From positions 1 to 56,270 of the forward strand of contig JAEYHZ010000023.1 in assembly GCA_023409265.1 (NCBI GenBank): DNA of 56,270 nt, given 5' to 3'. Below are positions 8,404 through 17,625 of this stretch, piece by piece (within the stretch, counting starts at the first letter, position 1; every line of letters begins with the position of its first letter). The translations under genes were made by a program, and so were the position numbers. The notes beneath the pieces were generated by a model. That model searched no databases. It had not been told where the DNA came from and saw only the letters and a program-made list of their open reading frames with translations. The stretch is from Bacillota bacterium. GTDB taxonomy: Bacteria > Bacillota > Clostridia > Acetivibrionales > DSM-1351.

Positions 8404-9213
8404 GTGAGAAAATCCCAGATGATTTATATTGAGAATAACATTGAATTGGCCTATAGCAATTCGGGATTGTTTTTGAGCGACGATGAATGGCTCCATCCTA
8501 GACGAAAAATTGATAACTACGAAATAATATACATGCTGGAGGGGACAGCTTATATTCAGGAGGAAGACAGGCAATATGTCCTTAAAAGTGGTGATATTCT
8601 GCTGCTTTACCCTGATAGAATACACTTTGGATATAAATCCAGTACGGGTAAAACCTCTTTTTACTGGGCTCATTTTTTGACAACTGATTTTAACTTCTTC
8701 AAGATTGAGCTACAGTATTTTTCTGCTGTAGAGAACTACAGGTTCAACAGTCTTTTCAAACAGTTACTGCATATTGCAAATACTGCAGATTATCCAAAAT
8801 ATTCATCCGACCTGATCACGGGGTTGATTATTAATGAAATTTCCGCAGCCCAACACTCACTGAAAAATAGAAGCAGCAAACTGATTAATGATGTTGCTGA
8901 ATGGACCAGAATTAACTGTGGAAGAAAAATTACCGTAGAAACCATTGCAGATTATTTCGGCTACAATGCAGATTATCTGTCGGGCTTATTCAAGAAAAGC
9001 TTTGGAATAGGACTTAAACAATATATAAATAATGAAAAGATCAAGCTGGCCAAGAATTTATTAATCACATCAAATTATACAATAAAGCAGATTTCAAACC
9101 TTCTGAACTGGGAGGGAGAGAACCAGTTTATAAACTATTTCAAGTATCATGAGGGGATGAGTCCCACAAAGTACAGAAATATTTATATTAATACCCATTT
9201 TAATAATCAATAG
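8404..9213 (+). CDS. AraC-family transcriptional regulator
   Basis: 269 residues. The N-terminal cupin-like sensing domain runs to about residue 150 (YEIIYMLEGTAYIQEE...LLLYPDRIHFGY). The C-terminal ~100 residues hold two helix-turn-helix units (VETIADYFGYNADYLSGLFKKSFG and IKQISNLLNWEGENQFINYFK) ending in GMSPTKYR. It is divergent from the GH127 gene and probably activates it in response to an arabinose-containing sugar (inference). The start is uncertain: GTG 8404 or ATG 8419, and neither has a good ribosome site. Confidence 0.88.
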   Translation: MRKSQMIYIENNIELAYSNSGLFLSDDEWLHPRRKIDNYEIIYMLEGTAYIQEEDRQYVLKSGDILLLYPDRIHFGYKSSTGKTSFYWAHFLTTDFNFFKIELQYFSAVENYRFNSLFKQLLHIANTADYPKYSSDLITGLIINEISAAQHSLKNRSSKLINDVAEWTRINCGRKITVETIADYFGYNADYLSGLFKKSFGIGLKQYINNEKIKLAKNLLITSNYTIKQISNLLNWEGENQFINYFKYHEGMSPTKYRNIYINTHFNNQ

Positions 9214-9255
9214 ATAAAGAGTAAAACTAAATGTCCACTCTCCACCCATAACTAT

Positions 9256-10629
9256 TTACAATATCCCAATCATGCTTAGAAAGACAATAAGCAGAAGAAC
9301 CGGTGTGACAAATCTCAGCAGGAAGAGATAGGCGGTAATAAGACCTCTATTGTTCAAGGTACCCCGGTTTGACAGCTCCTCCCGGATATCCTGCTTATTT
9401 AAAAAGTATCCTACAAATGCAGCTATTAATAATCCTCCTAAAGGTAGTAAAATATTTGAGGATACGCTGTCAAAAAAGTTAAAGAATGTAAGACCGAATA
9501 TTCTTATATTGCTGAATAAACTGGTATTGTTGGCTGAAAGGGCTGAGGGAAATCCGAAAAGCATAACTATGACGGCACTTATTATGACAGCCTTTCTTCT
9601 TGTCAGCTTTTTCTCCTCAGTTATATATGTTATTACAACTTCAAATATGGACATCATGGCAGTTGTAGCTGCTATTGCCGTTAGAATGAAAAATAGGACA
9701 ACCAGCAGCCCTCCCAGGGGTATTTTTGAAAAAACCAGAGGAATAGTCATAAATAATAGTCCCGGACCCTGCTCAGGTTTCATTCCAAAGGAAAAAACCG
9801 CCGGAAAGATTGCTATTCCGGCAAGTAATGATACAATAGTGTCTGACAGGGCTACTTTACCTGAAGTAGCAAACATGTTATTATCAGAGGTAAAATAGCT
9901 TCCGTAGGTAATGATGGTACCCATTCCCAGGGAAAGCTTAAAGAAGGAAAGTCCTAAAGCCATTAGGACAACTTCTTTTGTTACACTGGAGAAATCAACC
10001 CTGAACAGAAATTTGATACCTTCAAAGGCACCCGGTAAAAATAGTGACCTGATGTCGCAAATTATTATAAGAATCAATAAAACAGGCATCAAAAGCTTGG
10101 TAATTCTTTCAATTCCTTTTTTGACTCCGAACAGGAGGACGGTTGAAACAACGGCAATTGCTACTATTTGCCACACTACTGGAGGAATAGGACCGGTTAC
10201 GGTTTCGCCAAAGACGCTTTCCATTTTTTCCATGGTTGCATTATTAAACATACCGGATATTGCTTTGAAAATATATGAATAAACCCAGCCGGCTACGGCA
10301 CTGTAAAAAAACAGAATAAAAAAGGCAGACAATATACCCATGTAACCTATGATTTTCCAAAAGGGCTTTTTTGTGAGTGTTTTTATTGCACCTATGGCGT
10401 TTTTTCTTGTTTTTCTGCCAATATATAATTCGCTTATCATTACGGGTAAGGCGACTAACAAAACGCAAAGAAAATAAATTATAAGAAAAGCGCCACCTCC
10501 GTATTTACCAGTTAAATAGGGGAACTTCCAGATGTTGCCCAAGCCCACTGTTGAGCTTAAAGTTGCAAAAAAAACTGCTAATCCTGTTGAAAATCTTTCA
10601 CGCTCGGGAAAATTCTTTTTTTCTTTCAA
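9256..10629 (-). CDS. Sodium-dependent transporter, neurotransmitter:sodium symporter (SNF) family
   Basis: A polytopic membrane protein of about 457 residues with 11-12 predicted helices. The family TM1 signature VGLGNIWKFPYLTGKYGGGAFL lies near residue 25, where LeuT binds Na+ and the amino acid. Members import amino acids or related amines with Na+; the substrate is not predictable here. The frame opens at GTG 10644, but TTG 10629 is preferred: GGAGG (10638-10642) lies 8 nt before it, whereas it overlaps the GTG. The gene converges with the AraC gene and stands alone. Confidence 0.9.
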   Translation of the reverse strand: MKEKKNFPERERFSTGLAVFFATLSSTVGLGNIWKFPYLTGKYGGGAFLIIYFLCVLLVALPVMISELYIGRKTRKNAIGAIKTLTKKPFWKIIGYMGILSAFFILFFYSAVAGWVYSYIFKAISGMFNNATMEKMESVFGETVTGPIPPVVWQIVAIAVVSTVLLFGVKKGIERITKLLMPVLLILIIICDIRSLFLPGAFEGIKFLFRVDFSSVTKEVVLMALGLSFFKLSLGMGTIITYGSYFTSDNNMFATSGKVALSDTIVSLLAGIAIFPAVFSFGMKPEQGPGLLFMTIPLVFSKIPLGGLLVVLFFILTAIAATTAMMSIFEVVITYITEEKKLTRRKAVIISAVIVMLFGFPSALSANNTSLFSNIRIFGLTFFNFFDSVSSNILLPLGGLLIAAFVGYFLNKQDIREELSNRGTLNNRGLITAYLFLLRFVTPVLLLIVFLSMIGIL

Positions 10630-10999
10630 GGTTATAACCTCCACTGTTTGGAATTATAGTGGTCTGTAACAGATAAATTCATACCTCGCCGGCAATATAT
10701 GTTTTAGCTGTCACAAACCACCAGGTTTTTTTGCAATTTCACATCTTTGATAGTGTGATAATATTTTTAGCATAATGAAGATAATAATACAAGAACAAAA
10801 TTTTTCTGGGACTGAAAAATTTTCTTTGAAAATTATGCGTTATAACAAAGTTAGGAGGGGTATTTTAATATATAGTAGACAATCGGTAAAAAATAAAATA
10901 TCATATTAGATGTTTTCAAGTTGAAATATGCTGATAAGATATATCAAAATTTATATAACAAATATTACACTAGTTACATTGCTTTTGGAGGGCTGAATT
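10630..10999. other. Intergenic region between the SNF transporter and pyk (370 bp)
   Basis: An AT-rich divergent promoter region. The only distinctive segment is 10797-10853, which resembles 40697-40746: a TTTTTC...GAAAAA hairpin followed by ATTTTCT, TGA and ATGCGTTATAA. AGGAGGGG at 10853-10860 is not followed by a usable start codon. No riboswitch was recognised. Confidence 0.5.
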
Positions 11000-12742
11000 A
11001 TGAGAAGAACGAAAATTATCTGTACCCTGGGACCTGCTTCCGATAATGAGGATATACTCAGAAATATGATGCTTGGCGGAATGAATGTTGCACGAATGAA
11101 TTTTTCACACGGTACTCATGAACAACATAAAAAAAGAGCAGATTTGTTTAAAAAAGTTCGCAGCGAGGTAGGTTTGCCTATCCCACTTCTTTTAGATACC
11201 AAGGGCCCCGAAATAAGAACAGGAAATTTTAAGGATGGACAGGTAACTCTAAAGGAAAATGATCAGTTCATTTTAGTTAATAAAGATATTGTTGGTGATG
11301 AGAACAGCTGTACCATATCCTATAAAGAACTGTACAAGGATATCTCAAAGGGCAGCAGGATTTTGATAAATGATGGTCTTGTTGAACTTGAAGTTCTTGA
11401 GATCAAAAACAAGGATATTCATTGTATTGTTAAAAATGGAGGAGTTGTAGGTGATCACAAGGGTATAAATGTTCCTGGAGCAGATATAAGATTACCTGCG
11501 CTAACCAATCAGGACATAGATGATATAAAATTCGGTATTGAGAATGATTATGATATAATTGCTGCATCTTTTGTGAGAAAAGCATCTGACGTAGTTGAAA
11601 TAAGAAAAGTACTGGAAAAGAACGGTGGAAGTGACATTCTGGTTATAGCTAAAATTGAGAATAGAGAAGGAATAAAGAATTTTGATGAAATTTTGAAGGT
11701 ATCCGACGGCATAATGGTTGCCAGAGGCGACCTGGGTGTTGAAATCCCCGTTGAAGAAGTTCCCGTAGTGCAAAAACTTATTATTGAAAAGTGTTACAGG
11801 AACGGAAAGCCGGTCATAACTGCTACGCAAATGCTGGATTCCATGATTAGAAATCCAAGACCTACACGTGCTGAAGCAAGTGACGTTGCAAATGCCATTT
11901 ATGACGGAACCAGCGGAGTTATGCTTTCAGGGGAAACCGCTGCCGGTAAATATCCATTGGAAACTATCGCAGTTATGGCAAAAATAGCCGAAAAGGCTGA
12001 AAGCGCCATGGATTACTGGAAGAGATTCAGTACCCAGCAAACCGAAATCAACACAAGCGTAACCAATGCTATAAGCCATGCTACCTGCACTACCGCTCTT
12101 GATCTGAAAGCAGCTGCAATCATTACAGTTACACAGTCGGGACATACAGCAAGAATGATTGCAAGGTTCCGCCCGGCATGCCCTATTATTGCTACAACAG
12201 TAAATCCGAAGGTTTTGAGGCAGCTCAATCTCTCCTGGGGGGTACTGCCCTTCCTGGTGCCTGTTGCAAATACAACAGATGAGATGTTCGACATGGGTAT
12301 AGAAAAAGCGCTGGAATCCGGTCTGGTAAAGAACGGAGAGCTTGCGGTTATTACTGCAGGAGTTCCGGCAGGCATCAGCGGTACAACCAATACATTGAAA
12401 GTGCATATTGTGGGAAAGGTATTAGTGCAAGGGGTAGGCATCGGAGATGCGTCTGTTACAGGTGAACTCTGTGTTGCACTAAATGCTAAGGAAGCCCTCG
12501 AGAACTTCTCTGATGGAAATATTCTGGTTACTACTTCTACAAATAATGAAATGCTGCCGGTTATAAAGAGGGCTTCGGCAATTGTAGTAGAGGAAGGCGG
12601 CCAGGCGTGTCATGCTGCAACAGTTGGTCTGGCACTTGATATTCCTGTAATAGTCGGAGCAGACAATGCTACCAGAATTCTCAAAACCGGTTCTGTAGTT
12701 ACTGTGGATGCCGAAAGGGGTCTTGTACTGAGATGCAGTTAA
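11000..12742 (+). CDS. pyk: Pyruvate kinase with C-terminal PEP-utilising domain
   Basis: Converts phosphoenolpyruvate and ADP to pyruvate and ATP, the last step of glycolysis. The core (residues 1 to about 475) shows RRTKIICTLGPAS, MNFSHG, LLDTKGPEIRTG, the active-site stretch MVARGDLGVEIP and ATQMLDSMI. Residues beyond about 480 form the extra mobile domain of Bacillus/Clostridium enzymes; its usual TSHAA motif reads ACHAA here, keeping the His. The 580-residue length matches this long type. GGAGGG lies about 8 nt before the ATG. The gene is followed by lon but separated by 110 bp. Confidence 0.96.
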   Translation: MRRTKIICTLGPASDNEDILRNMMLGGMNVARMNFSHGTHEQHKKRADLFKKVRSEVGLPIPLLLDTKGPEIRTGNFKDGQVTLKENDQFILVNKDIVGDENSCTISYKELYKDISKGSRILINDGLVELEVLEIKNKDIHCIVKNGGVVGDHKGINVPGADIRLPALTNQDIDDIKFGIENDYDIIAASFVRKASDVVEIRKVLEKNGGSDILVIAKIENREGIKNFDEILKVSDGIMVARGDLGVEIPVEEVPVVQKLIIEKCYRNGKPVITATQMLDSMIRNPRPTRAEASDVANAIYDGTSGVMLSGETAAGKYPLETIAVMAKIAEKAESAMDYWKRFSTQQTEINTSVTNAISHATCTTALDLKAAAIITVTQSGHTARMIARFRPACPIIATTVNPKVLRQLNLSWGVLPFLVPVANTTDEMFDMGIEKALESGLVKNGELAVITAGVPAGISGTTNTLKVHIVGKVLVQGVGIGDASVTGELCVALNAKEALENFSDGNILVTTSTNNEMLPVIKRASAIVVEEGGQACHAATVGLALDIPVIVGADNATRILKTGSVVTVDAERGLVLRCS

Positions 12743-12853
12743 CCAATACATTTTTTCGTTAACATGCAATATTAATAGGATTTAAGAAATAATAAATATC
12801 AGAAATAAAAAGGACTTAATTAGTTTATTATTTTGATAAATGAGAGGATAAAT

Positions 12854-15163
12854 ATGGCTAAAACATTACCGCTGTTGCCTCTAAGAGGCCTGACAGTATT
12901 TCCTTTTATGACTTTATATTTTGATGTTGGCAGGGAGAAGTCCATAAAAGCTCTTGAGGAAGCTATGATCAATGATCAGCTGATTTTTCTGGTAGCTCAA
13001 AAGGATGCATCTACCGACTCTCCCGGTGAAGAAGATATTTATTCCATAGGGACAATTTCCAAGGTCAAGCAGCTTTTAAAGCTGCAGGGTGACACCATCA
13101 GGGTTCTGGTAGAAGGAATAAGCAGAGCTGAAATAAAGGATATTGTTCAGAGGGAACCCTTCTTTGTTGTGGAAGTTGTTGAAGGCAAAATAGAAGAAGA
13201 ATTTGAAGCTAATGAAGTTGAAGCTTTAAAGAGACGTCTGGTATCAGTTTTTGAAGATTATGTTAAACTTAGTGGGAAAGTGTCTCCCGACACAACTTTG
13301 ACAGTTGCCGAACTTGAGAATATCAGTCAGGTTTCGGATATCATTGCAAATAATATCCCACTTAAGGTTGAGCAGAAACAGGAGATTTTATCAGAATTTC
13401 ACCCGTTGAGAAGGATTGAAAAACTTCTCAGAATCATATATCAGGAAACAGAAATACTGGAAATTGAAAAAGATATTAATACAAAAGTCAGAAAGCAAAT
13501 TGACAAGGTTCAGAAGGAATACTATCTCAGAGAACAGATGAAGGCTATTCAAAATGAACTGGGTGACAGGGAAGGCGTTAACGGAGAAGTAGAAGAGTAC
13601 AAGGCAAAGCTTGAAAAAGCCGGTCTCCCTGAAGAAGCAGAAAAAAAGGTTCTAAAGGAACTTGACAGACTTCTGAAAATGCCTTCCGGTTCAGCTGAGG
13701 GCAGTGTTGTAAGAACCTATGTGGACTGGATTTTTGACCTCCCGTGGAATAAATCCACAGAAGAAGATATTAACCTCGCAAAAGCTGAAGAAATTCTGGA
13801 ACAGGATCATTACGGCCTTACGAAGGTTAAGGAGCGCATTATAGAATATCTTGCAGTTCAAAAGCTTAAAAATTCTTTGAGAGGGCCTATACTGTGTCTG
13901 GTAGGACCACCCGGAGTGGGTAAGACCTCAATTGCTAAATCAATAGCAAAGGCGCTTAACCGGAATTATGTCAGAATTTCACTGGGCGGTGTAAAGGACG
14001 AGTCCGAGATTCGCGGTCACAGGCGAACCTATGTGGGATCAATGCCGGGTAGAATTATATCTGCTTTGAAACAGGCAGGCTCAAATAATCCTTTGATACT
14101 TTTGGATGAAATAGATAAAATGAGCAGTGATTTCAGGGGTGACCCTGCTTCAGCAATGCTGGAGGTGCTTGATGCAGAACAGAACTTTGCTTTCAGGGAC
14201 CATTATCTTGAACTTCCCTTTAATCTGTCACATGCATTATTTCTGACTACTGCAAACAGTCTGGAAACCATACCCAGGCCATTGCTCGACAGAATGGAGG
14301 TAATAAGCCTTTCCAGCTATACTGAAGAAGATAAGGCCAATATCGCCATGAAGTACCTGCTTCCCAAACAGATTGAACTCAATGGCCTGACGCCGAAGAA
14401 TATCAAAATTGACGAAGAGACGGTAAGAGATATTATAAATTACTATACCAGAGAAGCAGGAGTCAGAAATCTCGAGAGAGAAATAGGTTCAGTCTGCAGA
14501 AAGGTTGCAAAAACAATAGTTTCAGAAAACAAACGAGTTGTCACGGTTACAAAGAGCAACCTGGAAAAATATCTCGGTATAAAGAAATACCGCTATGACT
14601 TTGCAAATGAAAAGGATGAGGTAGGTATAGCTACAGGTCTTGCCTGGACGCCTGTTGGCGGAGATACCTTATCAATAGAAGTTAATTTGATGAACGGAAA
14701 CGGCAAGCTGGAACTGACGGGACATCTCGGAGATGTCATGAAGGAATCGGCAAGAGCTGCCATGAGTTACATCAGATCAAAATGCAAAGAGCTCAAAATA
14801 AACGAAAACTTCTATGAGAAAAATGATATTCACATACATGTACCCGAAGGGGCAATCCCCAAAGATGGTCCTTCAGCAGGAATAACACTTGCTACCGCCA
14901 TGGTTTCAGCGCTATCAGGTATACCTGTAGACAGAAAGGTAGCTATGACCGGGGAAATAACCCTAAGGGGAAGGGTGCTTCCAATAGGTGGTTTAAAAGA
15001 AAAGGTGCTTGCAGCACACAGAGCAGGGATTGAAACCATTATCCTCCCCATTGACAACAAGAAGGATATTGATGAAATACCCGAGAATGTTAGAAATTCC
15101 TTGAAATTCATTTGTGCAGCGGATATGAAGACTGTACTTAAGAACGCACTTGTAAAAGACTAA
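12854..15163 (+). CDS. lon: ATP-dependent Lon protease
   Basis: A cytoplasmic AAA+ serine protease degrading damaged and regulatory proteins. It has an N-terminal LON substrate domain (LPLLPLRGLTVFP), a Walker A motif GPPGVGKTS near 350, LLDEIDKM (Walker B), and a catalytic Ser-Lys dyad at S674 (DGPSAG) and K717 (GGLKEK), 43 residues apart as in E. coli Lon. The 769-residue length is normal. The frame opens at TTG 12833, but ATG 12854 is chosen for GAGAGG 6 nt upstream and homology of the MAKTLPLLPLRG start. A terminator follows. Confidence 0.97.
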   Translation: MAKTLPLLPLRGLTVFPFMTLYFDVGREKSIKALEEAMINDQLIFLVAQKDASTDSPGEEDIYSIGTISKVKQLLKLQGDTIRVLVEGISRAEIKDIVQREPFFVVEVVEGKIEEEFEANEVEALKRRLVSVFEDYVKLSGKVSPDTTLTVAELENISQVSDIIANNIPLKVEQKQEILSEFHPLRRIEKLLRIIYQETEILEIEKDINTKVRKQIDKVQKEYYLREQMKAIQNELGDREGVNGEVEEYKAKLEKAGLPEEAEKKVLKELDRLLKMPSGSAEGSVVRTYVDWIFDLPWNKSTEEDINLAKAEEILEQDHYGLTKVKERIIEYLAVQKLKNSLRGPILCLVGPPGVGKTSIAKSIAKALNRNYVRISLGGVKDESEIRGHRRTYVGSMPGRIISALKQAGSNNPLILLDEIDKMSSDFRGDPASAMLEVLDAEQNFAFRDHYLELPFNLSHALFLTTANSLETIPRPLLDRMEVISLSSYTEEDKANIAMKYLLPKQIELNGLTPKNIKIDEETVRDIINYYTREAGVRNLEREIGSVCRKVAKTIVSENKRVVTVTKSNLEKYLGIKKYRYDFANEKDEVGIATGLAWTPVGGDTLSIEVNLMNGNGKLELTGHLGDVMKESARAAMSYIRSKCKELKINENFYEKNDIHIHVPEGAIPKDGPSAGITLATAMVSALSGIPVDRKVAMTGEITLRGRVLPIGGLKEKVLAAHRAGIETIILPIDNKKDIDEIPENVRNSLKFICAADMKTVLKNALVKD

Positions 15164-15178
15164 TCATATAAAATAAAG

Positions 15179-15207
15179 TCAGCTTGTATATGCAGGCTGA
15201 TTTTTTT
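15179..15207 (+). terminator. Rho-independent terminator after lon
   Basis: TCAGCTTG...CAGGCTGA stem followed by TTTTTTT, 16 nt after the lon stop. Confidence 0.85.
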
Positions 15208-15331
15208 GTTGTGTATTATTCTATGATAAAAAAGAAGGAATTTTGTAGATTTATATCGAATACATTCAAGTAGACCAAAAAATGGTCTTTTTACAAAAGA
15301 TAAAATAAGACGTAATATTCTGGAGGGGTTT

Positions 15332-16705
15332 ATGTCCTACTATGGGGTTTCGGTTTTAATCATAATTTTGGTTACCTCACTCACAGCATTCTACTTACTT
15401 TACAAGGCTAAGGAATTAAATTTGGGTATATTAATCTCCATATCTTTAGGCTCACTGATACTAGGTTTTTCCTTTGTCCCGCTCTTTAAACTAATGTATG
15501 GAATATTAAGCGAAAACATTAGTCTGAACAATCCCTTTACGTTAGTAATAACCTTGCTTATTGAATTTTTTGCTTTCTTATTATTTGTTTGTATGATCAG
15601 CATAATTATATCCATATCTATTCCAAAAAAAATTATTTCTGTAGATTGCTGTGCTGTAATTGATAAATTCAGGGATAATATCAGTAAAAATAAAAGCGGT
15701 AATGGTGTAAATGTCGATAATTCAGTTAACGCTACAATTATGTTAAAAAAATTTGTTGACACTAATCAAATAATTGATACAATGGGAATAGAAAAAGGTG
15801 AAAATAGTAAAAACGACGAGATATATGCAAGTATTGAGGGAAATTGCCCTATTTCCAAAGAACCCTTCCCGATTCTTGAATTTCAGAGTGATCGGGGCGC
15901 CACTTCAGGCATAATAGCAGAACAAAGTCCTGAGGCAGTTGAGGAACATATTGAATTATTCGAGGAAAATGGTCCTGAGGCAGTTGAGGAACATACTGGA
16001 TTACGCGAGGAAAATGGTCCTGAGGCAGTTGAGGAACATATTGAATTATTCAAGGAAAATGGTCCTAAGGCAGTTGAGGAACATACTGGATTATTCGAGG
16101 AAAATGGTTCTGAGGCAGTTGTGGAATATGTTGAATTATTCGAGGAAATTAGTTCTGAGGCAGTTGAGGAATATATAGAGTCAGTTGAAGAAAAAAGTTC
16201 TGAGACTGTCGATGAATATATTGTGTCAGGTGAGGAAAATAACGCTGAATTAGTTCAGGAGTATGGTGTAGAAGCAGTTGAGACTGTTGCTGCCGTGAAA
16301 GAAGCTGATTTGAATGAATCTGAAATTCCGGAAACCCGGCAAGATTCTTTAAATACTGACGAAGCAATTGGCAGCATAAAGGCTGAAATGCAGCGGGATA
16401 ATATATCTGATAATGGCGCTGCCACTGAATACATAGAAGAACCCGATGCTCAATTGTTTATTATAAAAGCATTTGAGAGTAAAAAATCGGGAGCAAAAGA
16501 TAAGGCAATTCAGTATTATATGGAAGCACTGGAGCATCAACCTGATAGTAATATGATTTTTTGGATAGTGTTGGATATATGTGCAATATATAAGCAAATG
16601 GGATTGGCTGCTCTTGCAGTCAGTATTCTTGAAGAAGTAGTTAATAAATACAATTCAATTATTCAACCCGAAGTAAAAGCCGAAATCTTGAATAACCTGA
16701 AGTGA
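15332..16705 (+). CDS. Membrane protein with acidic tandem repeats and TPR-like C-terminus
   Basis: 457 residues of unrecognised family. The N-terminus has three hydrophobic segments (about 5-24, 32-57, 68-97). A linker leads to an acidic repeat region at about 200-305: seven 15-residue units of the PEAVEEHIELFEENG type, then decaying copies. Residues about 375-457 look like one or two TPR helical pairs (AFESKKSGAKDKAIQYYMEALEHQPD). This suggests a membrane-anchored scaffold with a flexible charged spacer holding a cytoplasmic TPR. It is 42 bp before the PRC-barrel gene, so likely co-transcribed. A GGAGGGG site precedes the ATG. Function unknown. Confidence 0.75.
   Translation: MSYYGVSVLIIILVTSLTAFYLLYKAKELNLGILISISLGSLILGFSFVPLFKLMYGILSENISLNNPFTLVITLLIEFFAFLLFVCMISIIISISIPKKIISVDCCAVIDKFRDNISKNKSGNGVNVDNSVNATIMLKKFVDTNQIIDTMGIEKGENSKNDEIYASIEGNCPISKEPFPILEFQSDRGATSGIIAEQSPEAVEEHIELFEENGPEAVEEHTGLREENGPEAVEEHIELFKENGPKAVEEHTGLFEENGSEAVVEYVELFEEISSEAVEEYIESVEEKSSETVDEYIVSGEENNAELVQEYGVEAVETVAAVKEADLNESEIPETRQDSLNTDEAIGSIKAEMQRDNISDNGAATEYIEEPDAQLFIIKAFESKKSGAKDKAIQYYMEALEHQPDSNMIFWIVLDICAIYKQMGLAALAVSILEEVVNKYNSIIQPEVKAEILNNLK
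15929..16243 (+). repeat. 45-bp in-frame tandem repeat, seven units
   Basis: Units start at 15929, 15974, 16019, 16064, 16109, 16154 and 16199. The first four are nearly identical (CCTGAGGCAGTTGAGGAACA...), and the later ones drift progressively. Each encodes 15 residues, so copy-number change keeps the frame. The repeat also keeps other frames open, giving spurious ORFs. Confidence 0.9.
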
Positions 16706-16746
16706 ATTTATATATAGATTTGGAAATTTAAGGAGGTACTTTTTTA

Positions 16747-17514
16747 ATGAAAAGAACAGAGGAAATAATAGGCTTACCTATTATAAGCATATCAAACGGT
16801 AATGATGCTGGTATAGTTAAAAGTGTCATAATAAATCCGGAAAAAGGTACTATAGATTATATAGTTGTGGATTTTGGAGCTCAGATTTTAAATGCAAAGG
16901 TTATTCCTGCAGGACACATTTTGGGAATAGGTGATTATGCATTGACAATTGAGAGTGAGGATTCCATCAGTGAGATTAACAAATTACCGGCAGCTATGGA
17001 TCTTCTCCAGAAAAATGTACAGGTCAGGGGTACAAAAGTACTGACAAAAAAGGGTAGATTAATTGGTGAAATAGGTGATCTATATATAGATGAAGATGCC
17101 GGTTGTTCTATTATCGGGTTGGAATTTATAGCTGATGCAGCTCAAAAGAATATCAGGTTAATTCCCCGGGATAGTATCATCACTTTTAGTAAAAATCTTA
17201 TTATCGTAACTGAGGATGTTGAAGCAAAGCTTTTAGAGAGAGCATCTGATTTGGCAGGCGGTATATCACAAGAGTCAGTAAATAATATAAACAATAATTT
17301 AAATTCATATAATGGGGTAAATTCAGGAGAAGTTTCGGATATGATGGAAATAAAGCACCGTGAATACCTCAATGGGAGAATTGCCACCAAAACTATATTC
17401 GATAACGACGGCAATACACTGATTGAAGAAAATACCATAATTGATGATGCAATTTTTGATTTGGCAAAGTCAAATGGAAAAGTTATTGATTTGGTTATGA
17501 ACAATAGAGAGTAA
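16747..17514 (+). CDS. PRC-barrel domain protein
   Basis: 255 residues with two PRC-barrel repeats: residues about 5-75 (IIGLPIISISNGNDAGIVKSVIINPEKG...IDYIVVDFG) and about 90-165 (GTKVLTKKGRLIGEIGDLYIDEDAGCSIIGLEF). PRC-barrels are small beta domains seen in photosynthetic reaction-centre H subunits and RimM; in Firmicutes such YlmC/YrrD-like proteins bind partners rather than catalyse. The C-terminal ~60 residues are a charged extension. GGAGGT lies 10 nt before the ATG. It follows the acidic-repeat membrane protein closely, suggesting a shared role, possibly in the envelope or sporulation (inference). Confidence 0.85.
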   Translation: MKRTEEIIGLPIISISNGNDAGIVKSVIINPEKGTIDYIVVDFGAQILNAKVIPAGHILGIGDYALTIESEDSISEINKLPAAMDLLQKNVQVRGTKVLTKKGRLIGEIGDLYIDEDAGCSIIGLEFIADAAQKNIRLIPRDSIITFSKNLIIVTEDVEAKLLERASDLAGGISQESVNNINNNLNSYNGVNSGEVSDMMEIKHREYLNGRIATKTIFDNDGNTLIEENTIIDDAIFDLAKSNGKVIDLVMNNRE

Positions 17515-17526
17515 TCAGTAGATAGT

Positions 17527-17559
17527 AAAGGGCTTTCTCCCTGGAGATAAGCCCTTTTT
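17527..17559. terminator. Terminator after the PRC-barrel gene
   Basis: AAAGGGCTT...AAGCCCTTT with inner TCTCC/GGAGA pairing, followed by TT; it lies between convergent genes. Confidence 0.8.
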
Positions 17560-17625
17560 GGTTGCTAAAATAATAAAATCTCAGGCTCGCTGCTGACTGC
17601 AAAAGTTACGCATGAGAAGCTTTCA

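Noticed and set aside
9350..9898. 182-codon ORF opposite the SNF transporter
   Set aside because: Antisense shadow of a membrane-protein gene; low-complexity composition and no start signal.
15939..16178. Long repetitive ORF in another frame of the acidic repeats
   Set aside because: A by-product of the 45-bp tandem repeat; the real frame has a start, membrane domain and TPR tail.
15929..16243. Possible CRISPR-like array
   Set aside because: The units are contiguous without spacers and are translated in frame.
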